In this document: piece after piece, positions 9,878 through 16,755 of the stretch
How positions within the stretch are numbered: the first letter of the stretch is position 1
Layout of the letters: each line of letters begins with the position of its first letter
Assembly (NCBI GenBank): GCA_027488255.1
Contig: JAIYBZ010000037.1
Coordinates: 186,001-250,000 of the forward strand
Reading direction: 5' to 3'
DNA from: Comamonadaceae bacterium
Lineage (GTDB): Bacteria; Pseudomonadota; Gammaproteobacteria; Burkholderiales; Burkholderiaceae_C
DNA length: 64,000 nt
Made by a program: the position numbers and the translations under genes
Notes under the pieces: generated by a model
Databases searched by the model: none
What the model was told of the DNA's origin: nothing
The model's input: only the letters and a program-made list of their open reading frames with translations

Positions 9878-10582
9878 ATGCCCCGTTTTTATTGCCCGGC
9901 CCCGCTGGCCACTGGCTTGAGCCTCGAGTTGCCACCGGGCGCTGCGCGGCATGTGCAGGTGCTGCGCCTTCAGCCTGGAGACAGCATCACGCTGTTCAAT
10001 GGCGAAGGCGGTGAGTTTGCCGCCACCGTGACCCGCATGGGCCGCAGCGATGTAGAGGTGACCGTCGGCCCACACGCGGCAGTGGAAAGAGAAGCGAGCC
10101 GGGCCGTGCACGTATTGGCCGGCATCACCGCCAACGAGCGCATGGACTGGTTGGTCGAAAAAGCCACCGAGTTGGGCGTGGCCAGCATCACCCCGCTGGT
10201 GGCCGAGCGCAGTGTGCTCAAACTCAAAGGCGAACGGGCGGACAAAAAACGGGCGCATTGGCAAGGCATTGCCGTGGCGGCAGCGGAGCAATGCGGCCGC
10301 AACCGTGTGCCTGCGGTGCACCCTGCGGTGACCTTGGCCGAGTGGCTCAAGCAAGCCGCTGTTGGGGAACGCTGGGTTTTGTCTCTGTCGGAAGGCACGC
10401 GTCCTGTGCCTGTCGGAGCGGGGGCCACCGCCGTCACGCTGTTGAGCGGTCCAGAGGGGGGCTTGAGCCCCGCCGAAGAAGCAGCGGCCTTGGCGGCCGG
10501 ATTTAGCCCTGTCACCTTGGGCCCGCGTGTGTTGCGCGCTGAAACAGCGCCCCTCGCCGTGTTGGCGATGTTGAACTCTTAA
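9878..10582 (+). CDS. rsmE: 16S rRNA m3U1498 methyltransferase RsmE
   Basis: RsmE methylates N3 of U1498 in 16S rRNA. The 234-residue protein starts MPRFYCPAPLATG, typical for the family. It has an N-terminal PUA-like domain and a C-terminal SPOUT domain with the SAM-binding knot residues LLSGPEGGLSPAEE and the signature GPRVLRAETAPLAVLAML at the end. It begins two bases after the amgK stop, so the two are probably cotranscribed. A GTG two codons upstream is an alternative start. Confidence 0.93.
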   Translation: MPRFYCPAPLATGLSLELPPGAARHVQVLRLQPGDSITLFNGEGGEFAATVTRMGRSDVEVTVGPHAAVEREASRAVHVLAGITANERMDWLVEKATELGVASITPLVAERSVLKLKGERADKKRAHWQGIAVAAAEQCGRNRVPAVHPAVTLAEWLKQAAVGERWVLSLSEGTRPVPVGAGATAVTLLSGPEGGLSPAEEAAALAAGFSPVTLGPRVLRAETAPLAVLAMLNS

Positions 10583-10649
10583 GCCGCGAGGGCTGCTTGG
10601 CCCCAGTGAGTGGCTGGCTTTATAAGTGGCAAGCGATACACTGGTCTCC

Positions 10650-11828
10650 ATGAATGCCAATTTGATCTTGCTCACCCTCTGCCAGGGGCTTTTCTTCACC
10701 AACAATGTGACCTTCATCGCCATCAATGGTTTGGTGGGTTTGTCTCTGGCGCCTTTGGGTTGGATGGCCACTTTGCCCGTCATGGGCTATGTGGTGGGTG
10801 GCGCGCTTTCGACCGGCTTGGTGGCCAAAAGCCAGTCGCTGTGGGGCCGCAAAGTGTCGTTTCAGCTGGGTCTGGCGGTGGCCTTTTTCTCTGCCCTCTT
10901 GGCCGCCTATGCGGCCTACAGTCACAACTTCTGGTTGCTCGTGGCGGCCACGGTCATCGCGGGTTATTACAGTGCCAACGGCCAGTTGTACCGGTTTGCT
11001 GCGGCCGAATTGGCGGCAGACCGTTTTCGTGAAAAAGCCGTCTCGTTGGTCTTGGCGGGCGGTTTGATCGGGGCCATCGTGGGGCCCAATTTGGCCTCGC
11101 GCACGCGCACGCTGTACGACACCCCGTTTTTAGGGGCTTATTTGGCCTTGGGCATCGTGGCGCTCTTGGCCATGGGGTGCATGGCCTGCATCCGATTTCC
11201 TGCCGCCCCAGCCCGCAAGACTGGCGAGAGCGCAGGACGGCCCCTGGCCGAAATCATGCGCCAGCCGGTGTTCATTGTGGCTGCGGCTGCCGCCGCGCTG
11301 AGTTATGGCGTGATGAATTTGCTGATGGCGGCCACCCCTTTGGCCATGCAGGTGTGCGGCTTCAGTTTCGACGATGCCGCGCTGGTGCTGGAGTGGCACG
11401 TGATTGGCATGTTCGCACCCGGTTTTTTCACCGGTCACTTGATCAAAAAGTTTGGCACTTTGCCGATCATGGGAGTGGGGGTGGCACTCAACTTTGCTTG
11501 CATCGCTTTGGCCCTGTCTGGGCTTGAGTTGCAGCAATTTTTGGTGGCCTTGTTTTTGCTGGGGGTGGGCTGGAACTTTTTGTTCACCGGCAGCACCACC
11601 TTGGCCCTGCAGGCCTGGACGCCCGTAGAAAAAGACCGGGGTCAAGCGGCCATTAATTTTTTTGTCTTTGCCACCATGGCCTTGACCTCATTCGCTTCCG
11701 GTGCATTGGTCACCACGCAAGGCTGGACATGGCTCAATGTGGGCTCTTTGGTGCCCGTGGCCTTGACGGCGGGTGCGTTGATTTGGAAGGCAGTCAAGCA
11801 GAAAAGCGTGTCAGCAACCAGTCCTTGA
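10650..11828 (+). CDS. Major facilitator superfamily transporter
   Basis: The 392-residue protein is almost entirely hydrophobic, with about 12 predicted membrane segments, and starts MNANLILLTLCQGLFFTNN. The segment RFREKAVSLVLAGGLIGAIVGPNLASRTR around residues 125-155 is typical of MFS drug/metabolite porters after the first six helices. The substrate cannot be inferred, and no linked biosynthetic or catabolic gene points to one. An in-frame GTG at 10626 would add eight residues. Its 3' end overlaps the convergent hydrolase gene by 35 bases. Confidence 0.82.
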   Translation: MNANLILLTLCQGLFFTNNVTFIAINGLVGLSLAPLGWMATLPVMGYVVGGALSTGLVAKSQSLWGRKVSFQLGLAVAFFSALLAAYAAYSHNFWLLVAATVIAGYYSANGQLYRFAAAELAADRFREKAVSLVLAGGLIGAIVGPNLASRTRTLYDTPFLGAYLALGIVALLAMGCMACIRFPAAPARKTGESAGRPLAEIMRQPVFIVAAAAAALSYGVMNLLMAATPLAMQVCGFSFDDAALVLEWHVIGMFAPGFFTGHLIKKFGTLPIMGVGVALNFACIALALSGLELQQFLVALFLLGVGWNFLFTGSTTLALQAWTPVEKDRGQAAINFFVFATMALTSFASGALVTTQGWTWLNVGSLVPVALTAGALIWKAVKQKSVSATSP

Positions 11829-12648
11829 GGACCGCGAACACCTGGTCGGCTTCAGGGTCGTTAAAAATCTCGTGGTACATGGGCGCAAAGCACTGGGCTT
11901 GCGCCGTGTTGGCGGGAGCGCTTTGCGCAAAGCGGGCGCTGGCCTGCGCATCCACCAAGTGGTCTTGCCCGGCATACAAGAGCAATGTGGGGACCGTCCA
12001 CTGTGAGGCGTGGGCCACGGTATCGGCGCCGTTTTGCAAAATCCAAGCGGCCAAACCAGCTGAAATGCGCCGATGCACCAGCGGGTCTGCGGTGTAGGCC
12101 ATCACCACCTCAGGGTCTCGCGCGACAAACTCGGGCTTTAACCCGTTGTCCACTTGCAAATGGGGCCACACGCGCGGCAAAGTGGCCAGCAATAATTTTT
12201 GCACCCAGTTCGGCGACGCGCCCAAAGCCGGCGACGACAAAATGGCCGCGTCGACCGGCCTCAGCCCTTCGGCCAGCGTGCGTGCCACCACCAAACCACC
12301 CATGCTGTGGCCCAGCAAGATGAGCGGGCTGCTGGCCTCTGCGTTGTGCTGCCTGGTGTCGTCAATGACCCGACACAAATCGGCTTGCAAACTGCCAGGC
12401 CGCAGCAGGTCGCCACGCGCCCCATCTGAATGGCCGTGGCCTTGCTGGTCATATGCCCGCACTGAAAACCCCCAACTGTTCAAGTGCTGCGCCACACCGG
12501 CATGGCGCCCCGCGTGTTCGCCCAGCCCGTGCACCAGCAACACGGTGCCCAAGTGGTGCGGGCTTGCCACGGGCCAGTCATAAACGGCCAGCTGACCGGC
12601 TTCGCCGGGCAAATACAAAGGGGCAGACAGGGGCTGAACAGCGCGCAT
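11794..12648 (-). CDS. Alpha/beta hydrolase, monoacylglycerol-lipase-like
   Basis: This 284-residue protein has the serine aminopeptidase S33/monoglyceride lipase architecture. The oxyanion region TVLLVHGLGEHAGRH is near residue 30 and RAYDQQGHGHSDG near 60. The nucleophile elbow is LLGHSMGGLV (serine near 110), then LLYAGQDHLVD supplies the acid and MYHEIFNDP the histidine. The start MRAVQPLSAPLYL at 12648 was preferred; the longer frame to 12774 runs into the adjacent peptidase. No export signal is visible. The likely substrate is a small ester such as a monoacylglycerol, inferred only from family. Confidence 0.85.
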   Translation of the reverse strand: MRAVQPLSAPLYLPGEAGQLAVYDWPVASPHHLGTVLLVHGLGEHAGRHAGVAQHLNSWGFSVRAYDQQGHGHSDGARGDLLRPGSLQADLCRVIDDTRQHNAEASSPLILLGHSMGGLVVARTLAEGLRPVDAAILSSPALGASPNWVQKLLLATLPRVWPHLQVDNGLKPEFVARDPEVVMAYTADPLVHRRISAGLAAWILQNGADTVAHASQWTVPTLLLYAGQDHLVDAQASARFAQSAPANTAQAQCFAPMYHEIFNDPEADQVFAVLKDWLLTRFSA

Positions 12649-12659
12649 GGCGGGGGCCT

Positions 12660-14141
12660 TCAGGGCATCCGCGCCATGACTTCGGCCACAGCTGCCGTGA
12701 GTTTTTTGGCATAAGGCACATGCAAAAACTCGTTGGGCCCGTGTGCGTTGCTCTTGGGCCCCAGCACCCCGCACACCATCATTTGTGCTTGGGGGAAGCC
12801 GGCGCTCAACATGTTCATGAGCGGAATCGTGCCGCCTTGACCGATGTAGCCAACCGGCGCGGCAAAGTGCGCTTGGCTGGCGCTGTTCAGCGCTTGCTCA
12901 AACCAAGGCAAAGTGGCCGGCGCGTTCCAACCGGTCGCGCCGCCGCTCGCTTCAAAGGTCACCTTGGCTTGATAAGGGGCGTTGTCTTCCAGCAAGGCTT
13001 TCATTTCGGCCACCGCCTGGGCTGCATCCACCAGTGGTGGCAAGCGCAGACTCAGTTTGAATGCGGTGTAGGGGCGCAGCACATTGCCTGCGTCTTTCAG
13101 GGCCGGAAAACCATCGGCACCGGTCACGCTCAAGGTGGGAGTCCATGTGCGGTTGAGCAAAGCTTGGGTCGGGTCGGTGGTGGTGGGCAAAGCAAAAGCC
13201 GTGGCTCCACCGCAGTCGTAGTGCGCCCACGGAAAGCGCTTGTAGACCTCGTCTCCCAAAATCGCCGCGGTGGCTTGGGCTTGCGCCAAGCGTTCGGCGG
13301 GCACCTCGCAGTGAAAGCTGGCGGGCAGCAAGCGACCGGTGGCGCTGTCTTCGAGTCGGTCGAGCACTTGCCGCATGATACGAAAACTGGAAGGCACCAG
13401 CCCCGAGGCATCCCCCGAGTGAATGCCTTCGGTCAGCACCTCCACCTTGAGGGTGCCGCTGGCCATGCCACGCAGGCTGGTGGTCAGCCACAGTTGGTCG
13501 TAGTTGCCGGCGCCGCTGTCCAGGCAAATCACCAGACCCACATCGCCCAATCGGGTGCGCAAGGCGTCCACATAAGGCAGCAAGTCATACGAGCCAGATT
13601 CTTCGCAAGTCTCGATCAAACCCACGATACGGGGGTGCGGTGTGTTTTGGCTTTTCAGCGCTTGAATTGCGGCCACGCTGGCGTAGACCGCATAGCCATC
13701 GTCGGCAGCTCCCCGGCCATACAGCTTGCCGTCTTCCAGCACGGGGGTCCACGGACCCAAGTCGTTGCGCCAGCCATTGAATTCGGGTTGTTTGTCCAAG
13801 TGGCCGTACATCAAGACGGTTTGGCCCGAGCCCTCACTGGCCGCGCGGGTGGCCGCCACTTCAAAGAACAAGACCGGGGTGCGCCCGGGCAGCTGAATGA
13901 TCTCCAGTTGCAGACCTTCCACCTTTTGCGCCTCAACCCACTGCGCGGCGCGGCGCAGCACCGTTTCAATGTGGCCGTGTTCTGACCATTGCGCATCGAA
14001 GGCCGGTGATTTGGCCGGAATCTCGATGTACTGCTTCAACTCGGGCAGGATGCTGCGGTCCCAGCGTTCGGTCACCTCGGTCAAGGCGCGGACGCTGTCC
14101 ATCAAGTTGGCAGGCAAATCACGGTGCAGAGGAGCGTTCAT
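12660..14141 (-). CDS. M20 family metallopeptidase (dipeptidase)
   Basis: The 493-residue protein matches zinc-dependent M20 peptidases of the carnosinase/ArgE class. Metal and catalytic motifs are visible in order: LMYGHLDKQPEF (His and Asp), GRGAADDGYAVYASVAA (bridging Asp), CEESGSYDLLPY (the catalytic glutamates), and a late HGPNEFLHV (metal His). The dimerisation domain lies between roughly residues 215 and 375. The start at 14141 (MNAPLHRDLP) follows a GAATTTGTCAA leader; a start six codons upstream is also open. It is probably cotranscribed with the downstream hydrolase, 11 bases away. Confidence 0.88.
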   Translation of the reverse strand: MNAPLHRDLPANLMDSVRALTEVTERWDRSILPELKQYIEIPAKSPAFDAQWSEHGHIETVLRRAAQWVEAQKVEGLQLEIIQLPGRTPVLFFEVAATRAASEGSGQTVLMYGHLDKQPEFNGWRNDLGPWTPVLEDGKLYGRGAADDGYAVYASVAAIQALKSQNTPHPRIVGLIETCEESGSYDLLPYVDALRTRLGDVGLVICLDSGAGNYDQLWLTTSLRGMASGTLKVEVLTEGIHSGDASGLVPSSFRIMRQVLDRLEDSATGRLLPASFHCEVPAERLAQAQATAAILGDEVYKRFPWAHYDCGGATAFALPTTTDPTQALLNRTWTPTLSVTGADGFPALKDAGNVLRPYTAFKLSLRLPPLVDAAQAVAEMKALLEDNAPYQAKVTFEASGGATGWNAPATLPWFEQALNSASQAHFAAPVGYIGQGGTIPLMNMLSAGFPQAQMMVCGVLGPKSNAHGPNEFLHVPYAKKLTAAVAEVMARMP

Positions 14142-14354
14142 TTGACAAATTCCGATCAAGAGTCAACAACAAATCCACTGTAACGGGTTTGGAAAAGTTC
14201 AGTGGCAGAATGGGCCGGCTTTGAAATTGATTTTGATCATTTCGGCAACTTGAATGCAAGTTTGCTGGTTCGTCGATTTCAAGCAGGCTGCTCCGAAGGG
14301 CGCCCCAAGAGGTGGCCGCGGGCAGGCGCTTTGCTGAGTGTCCAGGAGACCCTA

Positions 14355-15098
14355 ATGGATTCCAAGAACGCCACCCATCCGGGTCTGTATGTGTTTGAAA
14401 AGTTCGAGGCCGGAGTGATCCACCTGGACGCGCAACGCCATGTGCTGGCCATGAACGACTATGCGCGCCGTGTTTTGCCGGTGGACGCCAAGCAGCCATT
14501 TGACAAACTGGTCACCTCGTTTCACCCCGAGCGCTCTAAACCCAAAGTCAATTTTTTGCTGGACGAGGCGGCGGGTTGTCCCATGGCCAATGCGGTGCCG
14601 ATGACCATGATCATCAACATTCCTGAGCAGGTGTTGTTGATCAAAGTGAGCCGATTGGCCGATGTCAAAGGGGTGACCACGGGCTTTGCTTTGGTGTTTT
14701 ACGACGTCTCGCAAGTGGTCGGTCAAGAGTCCACCAGCGCCGAGCCCCCGGCACGCAACATGCGGCTTTCACGCATTCCCATGGTGGCCGATCAAAAAGT
14801 GTCGTTTGTGGACACCAGCGATGTGTTGAGCCTGGAGTCGCAAGCGCATTACACCCGGGTGCTGACGCGAGAGGGGTATCACTTCTGCAACTTGAGCATT
14901 GGTGATTTGGCGTTGCGGCTCGATCCGGCCCAGTTCATGCGGGTGCACCGGTGTTTCATTGTCAATTTGCAAGCCGTGCAAGCACTGGGGCGTGATGGCA
15001 GCAAAACCCACGTGATCTTGAAAGGCAAAAACAGTCCGCTGGTGCCTGTCTCGCGGGGTGAAGTGGCCCACCTGCGCAAAGCCTTGGGCTTGAGCTGA
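14355..15098 (+). CDS. rcoM: CO-sensing heme PAS-LytTR transcriptional regulator RcoM
   Basis: RcoM proteins are single-component CO sensors that bind heme in a PAS domain and activate cox genes through a LytTR DNA-binding domain. The 247-residue product has a PAS domain at about residues 12-118. It contains HPERSKPKVNFLLDEAAGCP and a VPMTMIINIPEQVLLIKVS segment that match my memory of Burkholderia xenovorans RcoM. His57, Cys75 and Met83 or Met85 sit where the heme ligands are expected. The LytTR domain spans about residues 140-245 (SLESQAHYTRVL, FMRVHRCFIVNL, VPVSRGEVAHLRKALG). ATG 14355 follows a CAGGAGACCCT leader; the frame opens earlier but those residues are not family-like. It sits just upstream of coxMSL, its expected target. 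Confidence 0.88.
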   Translation: MDSKNATHPGLYVFEKFEAGVIHLDAQRHVLAMNDYARRVLPVDAKQPFDKLVTSFHPERSKPKVNFLLDEAAGCPMANAVPMTMIINIPEQVLLIKVSRLADVKGVTTGFALVFYDVSQVVGQESTSAEPPARNMRLSRIPMVADQKVSFVDTSDVLSLESQAHYTRVLTREGYHFCNLSIGDLALRLDPAQFMRVHRCFIVNLQAVQALGRDGSKTHVILKGKNSPLVPVSRGEVAHLRKALGLS

Positions 15099-15104
15099 AC
15101 CTCT

Positions 15105-15130
15105 GCCGCCTCCAGTGCGGCGGCTTCACT
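15105..15130 (+). terminator. Weak terminator-like hairpin after rcoM
   Basis: A six-pair GC stem (15105-15110 with 15119-15124) with an eight-base loop starts six bases after the rcoM stop and is followed by a pyrimidine-rich but interrupted T stretch. It may partly separate rcoM from the cox operon. Confidence 0.4.
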
Positions 15131-15218
15131 TCTTTATGGGGCCTGCACTCAGGGTTTTGCCTGATCTTCTCGCGCCCTAGGACATTCCCTGATTGCGATG
15201 GGGTGAAAGTCTGTTCAA

Positions 15219-15251
15219 TGCATTTCGTGCTCAATAAAGTGCATTTCGTGC
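15219..15251 (+). promoter_or_regulatory. Direct repeat, candidate RcoM operator upstream of coxM
   Basis: TGCATTTCGTGC occurs twice, at 15219-15230 and 15240-15251, with starts exactly 21 bases apart. Similar A/T-rich bases (CAATAAA) follow each copy. LytTR regulators commonly bind two direct repeats on one face of the helix with about 21-22 bp periodicity. The pair lies between rcoM and coxM, 112 bases before the coxM start, with a weak TTGCCT/TAGGAA promoter candidate at 15278-15306 just downstream. Binding by RcoM is inference. Confidence 0.6.
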
Positions 15252-15362
15252 AATAAATAGACTAATGAATGACGATTTTGCCTAAAACCTGACTCTTTAG
15301 TAGGAATACGACTCTCCCCAATACTGTTCTCCTGTTTGAACACAAAACCACAGGAGACCCTG

Positions 15363-16226
15363 ATGATTCCACCGCGTTTTGAATACCACGCGCCCAAAAC
15401 AGTCGGCGAGGCCGTGGCCTTGCTGGGCCAATGGGGCTCAGATGCCAAGCTGCTGGCCGGCGGGCACAGCTTGTTGCCGATGATGAAGTTGCGTTTTGCG
15501 CAACCCGAGCACTTGATTGACATCAACCGAATTCCTGAACTCAAGGGCATTCGCGAAGAGGGCAACACCGTGGTCATTGGCGCCATGACGGTGGAAAACG
15601 AGTTGATCAACTCCAAAGTCTTGCAAGCCAAAGTGCCCTTGTTGTGCGAGGCCGCCAAACTGATCGCCGATCCCCAAGTGCGCAACCGCGGCACGATCGG
15701 CGGCGACATTGCGCACGGCGACCCCGGCAACGATCACCCCGCTTTGTCGATCGTGCTGGAGGCTTCGTTTGTGCTGCAAGGCCCCAACGGCCGCCGCACG
15801 GTGTCGGCCGATGGCTTCTTTTTGGGCACCTACATGACCCAGCTGGAAGAAAACGAAGTCATGTGCGAGATCCGCGTGCCCGCTTTTGCACAAGGCACCG
15901 GTTATGCCTACGAAAAACTCAAGCGCAAAACTGGCGACTGGGCGACGGCCGGCTGCGCCGTGGTTATTCGCAAAAACGGCGACCAAGTCAGCCATGTGCG
16001 CATTGCATTGACCAACGTGGCCCCCACCGCTTTGCGAGCGGAAGCCGCTGAAGCCGCATTGCTGAACAAGCCCTTCACCGCCGCCAACATCCAAGCTGCT
16101 GCGGAAGCGGCGATTGCGATATGCGATCCCGCCGAAGACCTGCGGGGCGACGTCGAATACAAAACCGCCATGGCCGGTGCCATGGTCAAACGTGCCCTGG
16201 CCAAAGCCTGGTCGCGTTGCGCTTAA
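15363..16226 (+). CDS. coxM: Aerobic CO dehydrogenase, medium (FAD) subunit
   Basis: CoxM carries FAD and passes electrons from the iron-sulfur clusters toward the quinone pool. In the 287-residue product the two FAD-binding motifs AGGHS (32-36) and TIGG (111-114) fall at the positions known for Oligotropha carboxidovorans CoxM. A C-terminal CO-dehydrogenase flavoprotein domain follows from about residue 175. The start MIPPRFEYHAP follows ACAGGAGACCCTG, so the TTG at 15336 was rejected. It is the first gene of the coxMSL operon, the order found in form I clusters. Confidence 0.95.
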   Translation: MIPPRFEYHAPKTVGEAVALLGQWGSDAKLLAGGHSLLPMMKLRFAQPEHLIDINRIPELKGIREEGNTVVIGAMTVENELINSKVLQAKVPLLCEAAKLIADPQVRNRGTIGGDIAHGDPGNDHPALSIVLEASFVLQGPNGRRTVSADGFFLGTYMTQLEENEVMCEIRVPAFAQGTGYAYEKLKRKTGDWATAGCAVVIRKNGDQVSHVRIALTNVAPTALRAEAAEAALLNKPFTAANIQAAAEAAIAICDPAEDLRGDVEYKTAMAGAMVKRALAKAWSRCA

Positions 16227-16241
16227 TGGAAGGAAATCAAC

Positions 16242-16727
16242 ATGTCTAAAAAACTCGTCACCGTTTCTGTCAATGGCAAGAAAGAAGAGAAAGCCGTTGA
16301 ACCCCGCACCCTGCTGATCCATTTCCTGCGCGAAGAACTCAACCTGACGGGCGCACACATTGGTTGCGAAACCAGCCATTGCGGCGCTTGCACCGTGGAT
16401 GTCGATGGCCAGTCCGTCAAGTCATGCACCCACTTGGCGGTGCAGTGTGACGGCTCTGAAGTGCTCACCGTGGAAGGCTTGGCCAACAAGGGCGTGCTGC
16501 ACGCCGTGCAAGAAGGCTTTTACAAAGAGCACGGCCTGCAGTGCGGCTTTTGCACACCCGGCATGTTGATGCGTGCCTACCGCTTTTTGCAAGAGAACCC
16601 CAACCCCAGCGAAGACGAAATTCGCCACGGCATGGCGGGCAATCTGTGCCGTTGCACCGGTTACCAAAACATTGTCAAAGCCGTCCAGTACGCCGCCAAA
16701 AAACTGCAAGAGCCCGTTGCGGCTTGA
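16242..16727 (+). CDS. coxS: Aerobic CO dehydrogenase, small (2Fe-2S) subunit
   Basis: CoxS holds two [2Fe-2S] clusters that connect the molybdenum site of CoxL to the FAD of CoxM. In the 161-residue product the plant-type ferredoxin cluster ligands are Cys42, Cys47, Cys50 and Cys62. The second cluster ligands are Cys101, Cys104, Cys136 and Cys138 (GFCTPGM and [10 protein letters not shown]). All eight are present. It follows coxM after 15 bases, with AAGGAAATCAAC as ribosome binding site. Confidence 0.96.
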   Translation: MSKKLVTVSVNGKKEEKAVEPRTLLIHFLREELNLTGAHIGCETSHCGACTVDVDGQSVKSCTHLAVQCDGSEVLTVEGLANKGVLHAVQEGFYKEHGLQCGFCTPGMLMRAYRFLQENPNPSEDEIRHGMAGNLCRCTGYQNIVKAVQYAAKKLQEPVAA

Positions 16728-16755
16728 TGCGAAAACCATTTGATCGGAGACCCAC

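Noticed and set aside
12453-13985. 510-codon frame antisense to the M20 peptidase
   Set aside because: Shadow of a strongly supported gene; composition is that of reverse-complemented codons.
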